Assembly: GCA_026168605.1 (NCBI GenBank)
Contig: JAPFDX010000034.1
Span: 76,887 to 140,886, forward strand
Source of the DNA: Roseburia sp.
Lineage (GTDB): Bacteria; Bacillota; Clostridia; Lachnospirales; Lachnospiraceae
Length of the DNA stretch: 64,000 nucleotides
Direction: 5' to 3'
Shown here piece after piece: positions 16,968 through 27,392 of this stretch. The notes under the pieces were generated by a model. That model saw only the letters and a list, made by a program, of their open reading frames with translations. It was not told where the DNA came from and did no database searches. Every line of letters starts with the position of its first letter. The stretch's first letter is position 1. The position numbers were made by a program, and so were the translations under genes.

Positions 16968-18383
16968 TTAGATTATTTTCGTCTTTTTCACCATGCCGAT
17001 ATATTCCTGGTTGTTCCTGGTGCGCGCAAACATATTTAAAATGTTCTCGACCGCCTCGTCCGTGCGCATACCGTTGATCGCCTTGCGCATGATGTCGACC
17101 GCCTCCTGCTCCTCCGGCGCAAGTAAAAGATCCTCCCGTCTGGTACCGGATTTTACAATGTCGATCGCCGGGAACACACGCTTCTCGGAAAGCTTGCGGT
17201 CAAGCACCAGCTCCATGTTGCCGGTTCCCTTGAACTCCTCGAAAATAATGTCGTCCATCTTGCTTCCGGTGTCCACGAGCGCCGTGGCGAGCACTGTCAG
17301 GCTTCCGCCCTCGCGCATATTGCGGGCAGCCCCGAAAAACCGCTTCGGCATATGGAGCGCCGCCGGATCCAGACCGCCGGATAATGTACGTCCGCTTGGC
17401 GGAACGGTGAGGTTGTACGCCCGCGCCAGTCTCGTGATACTGTCAAGCAGGATCATCACGTCCCTACCGTGCTCCACGAGGCGCTTCGCACGCTCGATCA
17501 CCATCTCGGACACACGCTTGTGGTGATCCGGAAGCTCGTCAAAGGTGGAATAGATGACCTCCACATTCTCCCCTTCGATCGCCTCCTTGATGTCGGTAAC
17601 CTCCTCCGGACGCTCGTCGATCAGCAGGATGATCAGGTGCATCTGCGGATTGCTCCTCGTCACGGACTTCGCGATCTCCTTTAACAAGGTCGTCTTACCT
17701 GCCTTCGGCTGGGACACGATCATACCGCGCTGTCCCTTGCCGACCGGGGACACCAGATCCATGATGCGCATCGCCACACTGCATCCCGGATGCTCCAGCC
17801 GGATCCTGCGGTTCGGGAAAATCGGCGTCAGATCCTCAAAGTTCTTCCTCCGCTGCGCCACGCCCGGATGGTAACCGTTGATGGTGGTCACATACAGCAG
17901 CGCAGAAAACTTCTCCTGCTGCGTCTTGACACGCGTATTTCCACAGACAATGTCGCCCGTCTTCAGATTAAATTTGCGGATCTGTGACGGGGACACATAG
18001 ACGTCGTTCTCCCCCGGCATATAATTCGCACAGCGGATAAATCCGTAGCCGTCCGGCATCACCTCCAGAATCCCGTTTGCCGTGACGCCGCTGTCTAAAT
18101 TCATCAGCGTCTCATCCGGCGCGCTGTTATCACGCGGATTCTCCCTGGCGGAATTCTCTCTGGCACCCTCGCGCGGTTCGCTCTCCTTCGCCGTCTCCCG
18201 TCCCCCGTTCTCACGTGCTCTCTCACCGGATGTCTCCTTTTTCTCCTTCGCCTGCCGCGCATCCTCCGCCAGCATCAGCTCTATCAAATCGCTTTTCTTC
18301 ATGGCGGAAACATTTTTTAATCCTCTTGCTTTTGCCAGATCTTTCAGCACAATGGCAGAAAGACTTTCATATTTCTCTCTCAT
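16968..18383 (-). CDS. rho: Transcription termination factor Rho with low-complexity insertion
   Basis: 471 residues from the ATG with AAGGAG 6 nt upstream (a TTG six codons earlier overlaps that site). N-terminal Rho_N helix bundle (1-40), then a charged Arg/Glu/Asn/Ser-rich low-complexity segment (about 41-91), the RNA-binding cold-shock-like domain ([20 protein letters not shown]), and the RecA-type ATPase with [22 protein letters not shown] and [11 protein letters not shown]. The hexameric helicase ends untranslated transcripts. The inserted segment resembles the disordered insertions known in some clostridial and Bacteroidetes Rho proteins. Confidence 0.96.
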   Translation of the reverse strand: MREKYESLSAIVLKDLAKARGLKNVSAMKKSDLIELMLAEDARQAKEKKETSGERARENGGRETAKESEPREGARENSARENPRDNSAPDETLMNLDSGVTANGILEVMPDGYGFIRCANYMPGENDVYVSPSQIRKFNLKTGDIVCGNTRVKTQQEKFSALLYVTTINGYHPGVAQRRKNFEDLTPIFPNRRIRLEHPGCSVAMRIMDLVSPVGKGQRGMIVSQPKAGKTTLLKEIAKSVTRSNPQMHLIILLIDERPEEVTDIKEAIEGENVEVIYSTFDELPDHHKRVSEMVIERAKRLVEHGRDVMILLDSITRLARAYNLTVPPSGRTLSGGLDPAALHMPKRFFGAARNMREGGSLTVLATALVDTGSKMDDIIFEEFKGTGNMELVLDRKLSEKRVFPAIDIVKSGTRREDLLLAPEEQEAVDIMRKAINGMRTDEAVENILNMFARTRNNQEYIGMVKKTKII

Positions 18384-18560
18384 CTGATACTCCTTATGCA
18401 ACTGTCGATTCTCTCACTGGGAATTCTGTCTGATGTGACAAAACGATTCTTCGATATTTGTATTATACACCACTTTTTCCGAAATAGGAAGTCCTAATTT
18501 TCTTGATTTGTCAAAATGATAATGGTATGATTGGTATATTCATCCGGAGGTACATTATTT

Positions 18561-19730
<1,170 letters not shown>

Positions 19731-19770
19731 CCTGGCTGTACTCTGACCACACATGAGGAAACCATATGTT

Positions 19771-20718
19771 ATGAATCCTGACAGGACGCCTTCTTTCTGG
19801 GGAGACAAACGCTATTTCTCTCTGGATCACTATTTAAAACAGACTTTCGGGGAAAAGGTCTACCGCCTCTCACTAAACGGCGGCATGACCTGCCCCAACC
19901 GCGACGGAACGCTCGGCTCGGGCGGCTGTATTTTTTGCAGCGCAGGCGGCTCGGGCGACTTCGCCGCCGCGCCGCAGCTCTCCGTCACGGAACAGATCGA
20001 GGCGGCAAAGAAGCGCATTATAGCAAAGGCAGACTGCCGGAAATATATCGCCTATTTTCAGGCGTATACAAATACCTACGCTCCCGTTCCTCATCTGCGG
20101 GAGATTTTTACGGAGGCGATCGCACACCCCGATATCGTGGCGCTTTCCATCGCCACCCGGTGCGACTGTCTCCCGGACGAGACACTCGATCTTCTGGAGG
20201 AATTAAACAGGAAAAAGCCCGTCTGGATCGAGCTTGGCTTACAGACCATGCACGACGATACCCTAAGACGCATCCGCAGCGGTTTTGTGCGCAGACAGTA
20301 CGAGGATGCCGTTTTTGCGCTCTCCTCCCGGGGAATCCCCGTGATCACCCACCTGATCCTGGGACTCCCCGGCGAAACCCGGGACATGATGCGCGCCTCC
20401 GTCTCCTACGTCGCCGGACTGCCCGTGCAGGGCGTGAAGCTTCAGCTTTTACACGTACTGCGCGGCACAGAGCTCGGCGCACAGTACAAAGCGGAGCCGT
20501 TTCCGCTCTTTTCACTGGAGGAATACTGTGATTTCGTCGCCGACTGTGTCGCACTTCTCCCACCGGAGATGGTGATCCACCGCTTAACGGGCGACGGCCC
20601 GCGCAGCCTCCTGCTCGCACCGCTCTGGAGCACGGACAAAAAGCGTGTCTTAAACACGATCCAGAAAAGCTTTCGGGAGCGTGATCTCTGGCAGGGAAAA
20701 TATTTTCAGAACGATTAG
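19771..20718 (+). CDS. Radical SAM protein, TIGR01212 (YtqA) family
   Basis: 315 residues from the second ATG; GAGGAAA lies inside the 5' extension, so the ATG at 19753 has no ribosome site. The cluster-binding cysteines are in the long-spaced arrangement of the Elp3/YtqA group, TCPNRDGT then GGCIFCS, that is C-x12-C-x2-C. Further blocks: HLILGLPGET and QLLHVLRGTELG. The family is linked to tRNA modification by similarity, but the reaction of YtqA-type proteins is not settled. The next gene starts 13 nt downstream. Confidence 0.9.
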   Translation: MNPDRTPSFWGDKRYFSLDHYLKQTFGEKVYRLSLNGGMTCPNRDGTLGSGGCIFCSAGGSGDFAAAPQLSVTEQIEAAKKRIIAKADCRKYIAYFQAYTNTYAPVPHLREIFTEAIAHPDIVALSIATRCDCLPDETLDLLEELNRKKPVWIELGLQTMHDDTLRRIRSGFVRRQYEDAVFALSSRGIPVITHLILGLPGETRDMMRASVSYVAGLPVQGVKLQLLHVLRGTELGAQYKAEPFPLFSLEEYCDFVADCVALLPPEMVIHRLTGDGPRSLLLAPLWSTDKKRVLNTIQKSFRERDLWQGKYFQND

Positions 20719-20731
20719 AAAGAGAGACTTT

Positions 20732-21247
20732 ATGGCTGAACCATTTACCATCTACAAGCTTACGATTTTAAATATGCTGGACAAAGTGGATTTTCCGCTG
20801 ACCAACACACAGATTTCCAACTTTTTTCTGGAGCAGGAATACACGGACTACTTCCGCGTCCAGCAGGTCTTAAACGACCTCTCCGACGCAGATCTGATCC
20901 GGTCTGAGTCCACGCACAACAATACGCAGTACACCATCACCGCCGCCGGGAGGGAGACGCTCGGCTTCTTCCGCGACAAGCTGACGGACGCCATCGAGCA
21001 CGACACGATCGCCTACTTCGAGAAAAATAAGATGGAGCTGCGCACAGTCAACTCGATTCTAGCGGACTATTATAAAACGCCAAATCAGGACTATGCCGTC
21101 CGCTGCCAGTTCCGCGAGCGCGGCACAAACCTCATCGACCTGACCCTGACCGTCAAAAAAAAGGAGCAGGCGGAGGCGATCTGCAACAACTGGAAAAAGC
21201 AGAATGAGGATGTCTACGCGTATCTGATGGATATTTTGATGAAATAA
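20732..21247 (+). CDS. DUF4364 family winged-helix protein
   Basis: 171 residues starting MAEPFTIYKLTILNMLDKV, the hallmark N-terminus of DUF4364, found almost only in Clostridia. The first 80 residues look like a winged helix of the PadR/DUF4364 kind (LTNTQISNFFLE, then VLNDLSDADLIRS, then a wing), suggesting DNA binding; the C-terminal half is a mixed domain of unknown role. The ribosome site is weak (AGAGAG). Position after the radical SAM gene suggests co-transcription from the malic enzyme promoter. Confidence 0.88.
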   Translation: MAEPFTIYKLTILNMLDKVDFPLTNTQISNFFLEQEYTDYFRVQQVLNDLSDADLIRSESTHNNTQYTITAAGRETLGFFRDKLTDAIEHDTIAYFEKNKMELRTVNSILADYYKTPNQDYAVRCQFRERGTNLIDLTLTVKKKEQAEAICNNWKKQNEDVYAYLMDILMK

Positions 21248-21263
21248 AAGTTAGGAGAATCGT

Positions 21264-21914
21264 ATGTCAAAGCAGGAATTTAAACCCGGAAATATGCTCT
21301 ACCCGCTGCCGGCAGTCATGGTAAGCTGCAGGTATCCGGCAGCGGACGACCCACAGTGCCCCAATCCGGCGCTGTCCGGCAAACCGAATATCATCACCGT
21401 GGCATGGGCGGGAACAGTCTGCACCAATCCGCCGATGCTCTCGATTTCCATCCGCCCGGAGCGCTACTCCTACCATATGATCGAAGCCTCCGGCGAATTT
21501 GTCGTGAACCTGACCACGGAGGCGCTCGTGCGCGCCACCGATTACTGCGGCGTCCGCTCCGGAAAGGACGTGGATAAATTTGCGGAACTTCATCTGACAC
21601 CGCAGGCGTCACGCGAAGTCTCAGCGCCCGGCATCGCCGAGAGTCCGGTCAATATCGAGTGCCGCGTCCGGCAGATCCTGCCGCTCGGCAGCCATCATAT
21701 GATCCTCGCCGACGTGGTCGCCGTCACCATCGACGACGAGTATATGGACGAAAGAGGTAAATTCCACCTAAACCAAACCGGTCTTGTCACCTATTCCCAC
21801 GGCGAGTATTTCCTGCTCGGCAAAAAGCTCGGCACATTCGGTTACAGCGTAAAAAAACAAAGTTCCAGAAAGAAATCCGGGGTAAAGAAAAAGCAGAATA
21901 CACCGTTGACTTAA
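21264..21914 (+). CDS. Flavin reductase family protein with basic C-terminal tail
   Basis: 216 residues, AGGAG 6 nt before the ATG. The FMN-binding split-barrel core includes NIITVAWAGTVCTNPPMLSI, SGEFVVNLTTE and DYCGVRSGKDVDKF, and the C-terminal GEYFLLGKKLGTFGYSV. Related proteins bind FMN and act as flavin reductases or electron carriers. A 20-residue Lys/Ser-rich tail extends past the family's usual end and may bind nucleic acid or be only disordered. Last gene of the plus-strand run; a terminator overlaps its stop. Confidence 0.9.
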   Translation: MSKQEFKPGNMLYPLPAVMVSCRYPAADDPQCPNPALSGKPNIITVAWAGTVCTNPPMLSISIRPERYSYHMIEASGEFVVNLTTEALVRATDYCGVRSGKDVDKFAELHLTPQASREVSAPGIAESPVNIECRVRQILPLGSHHMILADVVAVTIDDEYMDERGKFHLNQTGLVTYSHGEYFLLGKKLGTFGYSVKKQSSRKKSGVKKKQNTPLT

Positions 21915-21953
21915 AAAAGAGCGAGATGCCTTAAAAACATCTCACTCTTTTTT
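21913..21953. terminator. Bidirectional terminator between the flavin reductase gene and GH31 gene
   Basis: AAAAAAGAG-c-GAGATG pairs with CATCTC-a-CTCTTTTTT around a 10-nt loop. T runs are present in both directions. It also forms the right-hand border of the sugar-utilisation island, the GH31 stop codon lying inside the T run. Confidence 0.88.
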
Positions 21954-24327
21954 AATCTGCAATCAACAATTCCATCACAGACTCCCTGACTCCATCAGGA
22001 AGATCCATCGCCAAAAGTTCCGCAACGGCATCGACCACTCTTTTTTTCTCGCATACAGAACGAAACAGCTTTTCTTTCTGCTCATATGCGATTCTCATGG
22101 GTTCTAAACGCTCAAAAATTTTCTGCTCAATCGGATTTTTTGCAAGAACCAACCCTTCTCCAAAGCGTATCCTTATCTCATTCTCAGTTTTGTCCGCAGC
22201 CAGTTCCACCGATAAGCGGTTACAATTTTTATCATAATTTTTTTTGACTATTTTCTGACCCGTACACACCAGAATATCATCCGTCTCTTTTACTCCAATC
22301 ATAGTAATGCAGAATCTGCGTTTATCTGGCAGTTCCGGACAACTTCCTTTTTCCATCCGAATCACCAACTCAGACCCCCCATCTTTTTCCCACTCAAACA
22401 AAAATCTCGTCTCTGCTATTTCACCCTTTTGATACGCAGTTCCCTCTCCACTATCCTCACAAAGCAAGAACTCACCACTTTCTCCTGCAAAAACAAGAAT
22501 CTCCATATATTCCGGAAGATCTGTTCCGTTTTTCTCCGCTTCCTCCTTTCCCGCCAGAGGAATAATAGCTCCTTCCTTTACAAAAACAGGTATCTGTTTC
22601 ATTGGACGGTACGCAGAAATTTTTCTTCCTCCACGATACCGCATCCCCGTGAAAAAATCATAATAGTTTTTTTCCTCCGGAAGCCAGACATTTACGCGTC
22701 CCAGTTTCAATTTTCCATCCTCTGGTTCCGTTACCGGACAAACAATCATTTCCGTTCCAAACAGATACTGGTTTCTCAGGTCATACGCTTTTTCGTTCTC
22801 CGGATAAGCCAAATACATAGGTCTTACAAGCGCAAGATTTTCAAAATGACATTTCCAGTTCATGGTATATAAATAGGGAATCAGGCGATGCCTAAAGCGC
22901 AGATAATCCTTTAATATCTCTTCTGCCTCCCTTCCATATTTCCACGGCTCTTTCCCATTAAACAGATTCGATGTGCTGTGCAGCCTCATAATCGGGGAAA
23001 ACACGCCAAACTGAACCCATCTCACCATCAATTCCTCATCCCGCACGCCAGCACAATGCCCTCCAATATCATGGCTCCACCATCCATAGCCGATATTGGA
23101 AGCCGTGGCGGTAAAATACGGCTGAAATTTCAACGATGCCCAGCTAATAATACTGTCTCCCGAAAATCCAATTGGATATCTATGGCTTCCCGGACCTGCA
23201 TATCTTGAAAATGTGACCGGTCTTTTTCCCTCTCTTCCATGATTCCAGAAATGATAGTAGTTTAAAAGCCACAGCGGATCAGCACCACAAGCCCCTGTTT
23301 TATCTCCCTGCTGCCAGTCTACCCACCACAAATCACAGCCTTCTTCTTCCAGAGGGTGTAACATGACCTCGAAATACATTTTTACGAAATCCGTGTCATT
23401 AAAATCAAACGGAATCGGCAGATGTTCCCCCACCGCTCTCCCAACAGCAGCACACGCCTTTTCGTAGCGCTCTTCGTGAGGCTGGATCCCCTCAGCCGGG
23501 TGAAGATTCAAAGATGTCTTTAGCTTACGGCGATGAAGCTCACTCAAAAACTTCTCCGGATCAGGAAAAAGTGTTCTGTTCCATGTAAACCCAGTCCATC
23601 CCTTTCCACTTTCTGGCGACAGTTCTGTCACATGCCAGTCCATATCCAAAACCGCCACACTCAGAGGGATCTTTTCCTGCTCAAAACGATCCATAAGCTC
23701 TAAATAAGATTTTTCACTATATTTATAAAATCTACTCCACCAGTTTCCAAGTGTCCATCTTGGCAGAAGCGGCACCTTTCCTGACAGTTTAAAAAAATCG
23801 TTCAGACATTCCTGATAATCCAGACCATAGCCAAAGAAATACAGATCCTCTTCTCTGTGTTCGCGTAAAACCAATCTGCCGCTCTCTGAGATAACCAGAG
23901 ATTCACTGTCATCCAATACACTAAATCCCTGCAGCCTTGAGTTGACCCCATTTTCCACAGGAATTTCCCCATCTGCCTGATCCAGCGTTCTCGCCGTTCC
24001 TCCAAGATTTTCCTCCAGCTTATCCCCATAATGCCACGTGCTGTAAATTCCATGTGTACGGCTTAGCACCTTGATGGACAGACCCCCGGAAGAAAACTCT
24101 TCCTCATCATAATACACACTCAAAAATCCTGTATGTAATTCTATATGACCATTTTTCCTCAGCACTTTGTAGTCTGCGGGAGGAAATTCACGGTTTATGG
24201 CAAACACCGTCGGCATATCCTCAAATATTCCGCGTTCTGAATATTCCAGCCGCAACAGTCGTTCTGTGAGAACAGTGATTCTGTAATTTCCGCGCGTAAC
24301 CATGCCAGACTCTCTCTTTTTTGTCAT
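21952..24327 (-). CDS. Glycoside hydrolase family 31 (alpha-glucosidase-like) with unusual active-site motif
   Basis: 791 residues, ATGA overlap with the GH13 gene and GAAGGA 8 nt upstream. N-terminal beta domain (to about 185), catalytic barrel (about 190-520) and C-terminal beta domains. The nucleophile Asp337 sits in WWVDWQQG rather than the common WxDMNE form, and the acid/base is Asp391 in FSGDSIISW. No signal peptide, so it probably acts in the cytoplasm on imported oligosaccharides. The motif marks a GH31 branch whose substrate (alpha-glucoside, alpha-xyloside or another alpha-glycoside) I cannot fix. Confidence 0.9.
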   Translation of the reverse strand: MTKKRESGMVTRGNYRITVLTERLLRLEYSERGIFEDMPTVFAINREFPPADYKVLRKNGHIELHTGFLSVYYDEEEFSSGGLSIKVLSRTHGIYSTWHYGDKLEENLGGTARTLDQADGEIPVENGVNSRLQGFSVLDDSESLVISESGRLVLREHREEDLYFFGYGLDYQECLNDFFKLSGKVPLLPRWTLGNWWSRFYKYSEKSYLELMDRFEQEKIPLSVAVLDMDWHVTELSPESGKGWTGFTWNRTLFPDPEKFLSELHRRKLKTSLNLHPAEGIQPHEERYEKACAAVGRAVGEHLPIPFDFNDTDFVKMYFEVMLHPLEEEGCDLWWVDWQQGDKTGACGADPLWLLNYYHFWNHGREGKRPVTFSRYAGPGSHRYPIGFSGDSIISWASLKFQPYFTATASNIGYGWWSHDIGGHCAGVRDEELMVRWVQFGVFSPIMRLHSTSNLFNGKEPWKYGREAEEILKDYLRFRHRLIPYLYTMNWKCHFENLALVRPMYLAYPENEKAYDLRNQYLFGTEMIVCPVTEPEDGKLKLGRVNVWLPEEKNYYDFFTGMRYRGGRKISAYRPMKQIPVFVKEGAIIPLAGKEEAEKNGTDLPEYMEILVFAGESGEFLLCEDSGEGTAYQKGEIAETRFLFEWEKDGGSELVIRMEKGSCPELPDKRRFCITMIGVKETDDILVCTGQKIVKKNYDKNCNRLSVELAADKTENEIRIRFGEGLVLAKNPIEQKIFERLEPMRIAYEQKEKLFRSVCEKKRVVDAVAELLAMDLPDGVRESVMELLIAD

Positions 24328-25622
24328 ACGCCTCTTCCTTCTGTAAACTCAAATATAATAGGTGTTCCATCACAGCAGACCTTACCCCTGTGTACTTCAA
24401 TCTGCTTCTGTGTAAGCAGATTTGTGTAAACCCCCTCTGCAACATCAACAGCCACCAGAGATGCTCTGCCTCCCACACTAAAAATTCCAATCATTTTAGA
24501 CTCATTCTTTTCATGCACTGCACACAAAACATCATTTGGCTTTGCCTCAACTCTGTAGGTGCTGTCCGTCATCAGCGGATTCTTTTTCAATTTGTAAAGT
24601 CCGGCAAGAAATGCCGAAAAATCAGTGTCTGTGTTCCATTCTATCGTATCCCGTTCAAACAGACTCGGCAGATGACTGATACCGAATTCCTCCCCTGCAT
24701 AAAGAAGTGTCATCCCTTTCTGGAAATAATTAAACGCAATCCAGTTTTTTAACTTCTGTTCTCCCTGCACAAGAAATCCAGCCCTGGAATTATCGTGGTT
24801 CTCAAGGAAACGCAGTTTCACATAATTGTCCGGGTAAATTGATTCCTGCGCCTGAATACGCGCGGCATATTCCGCAAGCGTATTTTCGCCCGTCAGATAT
24901 CCAACAAACCATGCATACACGTCATATTCATAGCAGATGTCAAAAGCCTGATATATTTCTGAATCCGAAAGACTTATCATACCTCTCGCACGGTTATCTA
25001 CCGTAAAAACAGGTTCCACAGACTCACTCAGCCAGATACAGTCCTTCCGGACCTTCGCCACCTCCCGCCTAGCCCGCAGCCAGAATTCCAGCGGGATAAG
25101 GGGTGCTACGTCACACCGGAAACCATCCACGATCTTTGCCCACTGCTTTAGAGTCTCAATCTGATAATCCCACAGCGCCTCCTTTGTGTAATCCAGATCA
25201 ATCACATCCTGCCACTCTCCCACTTTATTTCCGAACGATCCGTCCGGTTTACGGTAAAACCATTCCGGATGGTTCTCCGCCAGCCATGAATCAGGAGAAG
25301 TATGGTTATAAACCACGTCAATGATACATTTCATGCCACGATCATGAATCTCTTGCACCAGCCTCTTAAAATCCTCCAGTGTTCCATATTCCGGATTAAC
25401 CGCTCTGTAATCAGAAATCGCATATGGAGACCCAAGTTCCCCTTTTCTTTTTTCTTTGCCAACCGGATGAATGGGCAAAAACCATATAATATCCACACCC
25501 AATTTCTGAATCCGGTCCAAATCCTTACGCACTCCCTCAAAATTTCCTTCTTCACTGTGATTGCGCACAAAAACGGAATACATCACCTGATTCCGCAACT
25601 CTTTTCTGGTATCTCTTGCCAT
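24324..25622 (-). CDS. Cytoplasmic glycoside hydrolase family 13 (alpha-amylase-like)
   Basis: 432 residues, shorter than most amylases. Conserved regions: DVVYNHTS, GFRCDVAPLIP (nucleophile Asp171), WLSESVEP (acid/base Glu200) and FLENHDN (Asp277). Domain B is short and the C-terminal domain small. No signal peptide, so it hydrolyses imported alpha-glucans or isomalto-type oligosaccharides inside the cell. Lies between the second permease gene and GH31. Confidence 0.92.
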   Translation of the reverse strand: MARDTRKELRNQVMYSVFVRNHSEEGNFEGVRKDLDRIQKLGVDIIWFLPIHPVGKEKRKGELGSPYAISDYRAVNPEYGTLEDFKRLVQEIHDRGMKCIIDVVYNHTSPDSWLAENHPEWFYRKPDGSFGNKVGEWQDVIDLDYTKEALWDYQIETLKQWAKIVDGFRCDVAPLIPLEFWLRARREVAKVRKDCIWLSESVEPVFTVDNRARGMISLSDSEIYQAFDICYEYDVYAWFVGYLTGENTLAEYAARIQAQESIYPDNYVKLRFLENHDNSRAGFLVQGEQKLKNWIAFNYFQKGMTLLYAGEEFGISHLPSLFERDTIEWNTDTDFSAFLAGLYKLKKNPLMTDSTYRVEAKPNDVLCAVHEKNESKMIGIFSVGGRASLVAVDVAEGVYTNLLTQKQIEVHRGKVCCDGTPIIFEFTEGRGV

Positions 25623-25638
25623 ACAAAACCTCCAAATA

Positions 25639-26481
25639 TCATCCTTTTACTGCCGATGCAGACACACCTTCTATAAACCGTTTTTGAAAAATAAGGTAAA
25701 ATACAATAACCGGAACGATCGCTATAGCCGTAGCTGCAAACAATCCTGCATAGTCCGTGGAATATCTGCCACTAAACAAATTTAACGCCACCGAAAGAAG
25801 CTGTTTATCCTCCGTACGTATCACCAAATAAGGCCAAAGATAATCGTCCCACGCCCACAAAAACTGAAAAATAGCAATACTCACGACGGAATTGTGAAGC
25901 TGTGGAAATACAATCCCATGAAAGACCCTCGCTTCCCCCGCGCCGTCAATGCGCGCCGCATCCAGCATTTCATCCGGTATCGACATACACGCCTGACGCA
26001 TCAAAAATATTCCAAAAGCCGTAAACATACTGGGCAATACAAGCGCTTTATACGTATCAAGCCATCCAAGGGTCTGCATCATCGTATATCTTGGAATAAT
26101 TGTCACCACTCCAGGCACCATCATTGTCAGCAGAATAAATGCAAACAAGAGCCGCCTCCCACGGAACTGATATTTTGCCAGAACAAAGCCCGATATCGCA
26201 CTTGTATAAATCGTAATTGCGGTAATCACAAGTGCATAAATCAGACTGTTCATAAAATATTTTAAAAATTCAAACCGTTCCAATACCTGAATATAATTGT
26301 CAAAGTTCAGGCTCTGCGGAAAAAAAGTCTGTGTCAGCGAACTGATTTCCGCATTTGTCTTAAATGACGAACAAACCATCCACACAAATGGCAAAATCGT
26401 CAGAATACTAAAGAAAATAAGAACAAGATTCAGCACAAGTGCAGCCGGCTTTTCCCTGTGCATTTTCCCTGCATTTTGCAT
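25639..26481 (-). CDS. Sugar ABC transporter permease (MalG/CUT1 type)
   Basis: 280 residues, starting at the ATG with GAGGAGG 6 nt upstream (the longer frame to 26526 overlaps the preceding gene without a site). Six TM helices, with the cytoplasmic EAA loop EMLDAARIDGAGEARVFHGI that contacts the ATPase. Carbohydrate-uptake type 1 inner-membrane subunit working with the MalF-type partner just upstream. No ATPase is encoded in the operon. Confidence 0.94.
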   Translation of the reverse strand: MQNAGKMHREKPAALVLNLVLIFFSILTILPFVWMVCSSFKTNAEISSLTQTFFPQSLNFDNYIQVLERFEFLKYFMNSLIYALVITAITIYTSAISGFVLAKYQFRGRRLLFAFILLTMMVPGVVTIIPRYTMMQTLGWLDTYKALVLPSMFTAFGIFLMRQACMSIPDEMLDAARIDGAGEARVFHGIVFPQLHNSVVSIAIFQFLWAWDDYLWPYLVIRTEDKQLLSVALNLFSGRYSTDYAGLFAATAIAIVPVIVFYLIFQKRFIEGVSASAVKG

Positions 26482-26492
26482 ACCAATCCTCC

Positions 26493-27353
26493 TCAATCCG
26501 TCTGTACATTTCCGGAAATTTTCCATGAAAGGGCTGTCATAACCGCAATAAACAAAAACAACACAAAGGACAACGCCGACGCATATCCAAAATTATATTT
26601 TGAAAACGCTTCATCAAAAATCAGATACGACGACAAATATGTAGATGTCCCAGGACCTCCCTCCGTGAGCACCATCACCGGAATATATGTCTGGAAATAA
26701 GAAATCAACGATGTAATCACAATAAACAGCACTGTAGGCTTTAACAGTGGGAAAGTGATCCATCGGAACCGTTGCCATGCACATGCGCCATCCACTTCTG
26801 CTGCTTCATAACATTCTCTGGGCAGAGAATAAAGTCCGCCCAGAAAAATAATGACCGCATAACCAAAATCCTTCCAGATTGTCAGAATCAAAATCGCCAC
26901 CATCGCATAGCGACTGTCAAAGAGCCAGTTGATATCCGTTCCAAGCATCTTATTCAAAAGACCAATCTGCGGATCAAAAATAAACTTCCATACAAATGTC
27001 ACAGCCACAAGCGGAGTGATTGTCGGCAGATAATAAAGAACCCTGTAAACGGATTTATATTTTATCAGCCTTGAATACAGAGCATTGGAGAGCGCAAGTC
27101 CAAGCATAACCCTGAAAAAGGTGGCAACTGCTGCAAAAAGCACTGTGTTTCCCATAGATGTCCAAAACAATTCACTGCCAAATACCTTCTTCCAGTTCTC
27201 CAGTCCAAGGAACTTAAACTCCCCCTTTAACGGATTCCACTGATGAAAACTTCCTATAAAAACAACAATAATCGGAACCACTACAAAAACTGTAAAAAAC
27301 AGAACCAGACAGCATACCACAATATTCTTTAGCGCTCCCCCTCTTCTCCTCAT
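26493..27353 (-). CDS. Sugar ABC transporter permease (MalF/CUT1 type)
   Basis: 286 residues with six TM helices and the EAA loop ECYEAAEVDGACAWQRFRWI. The N-terminal helix pair seen in the Escherichia coli MalF is absent, as is usual in Gram-positive CUT1 permeases. Forms the channel with the MalG-type subunit encoded 11 nt downstream. GGAGG lies about 12 nt before the ATG, at the long end of the usual range. Confidence 0.93.
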   Translation of the reverse strand: MRRRGGALKNIVVCCLVLFFTVFVVVPIIVVFIGSFHQWNPLKGEFKFLGLENWKKVFGSELFWTSMGNTVLFAAVATFFRVMLGLALSNALYSRLIKYKSVYRVLYYLPTITPLVAVTFVWKFIFDPQIGLLNKMLGTDINWLFDSRYAMVAILILTIWKDFGYAVIIFLGGLYSLPRECYEAAEVDGACAWQRFRWITFPLLKPTVLFIVITSLISYFQTYIPVMVLTEGGPGTSTYLSSYLIFDEAFSKYNFGYASALSFVLFLFIAVMTALSWKISGNVQTD

Positions 27354-27392
27354 CCCTTTATAAAGCCTCCTTCCAGCGTCTTTTGTACACTA

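Noticed and set aside
18440-18560. Promoters for rho and malic enzyme
   Set aside because: A TATAAT for rho and several TATA-like boxes for malic enzyme exist, but none has a -35 box at 16-18 nt that stands out.
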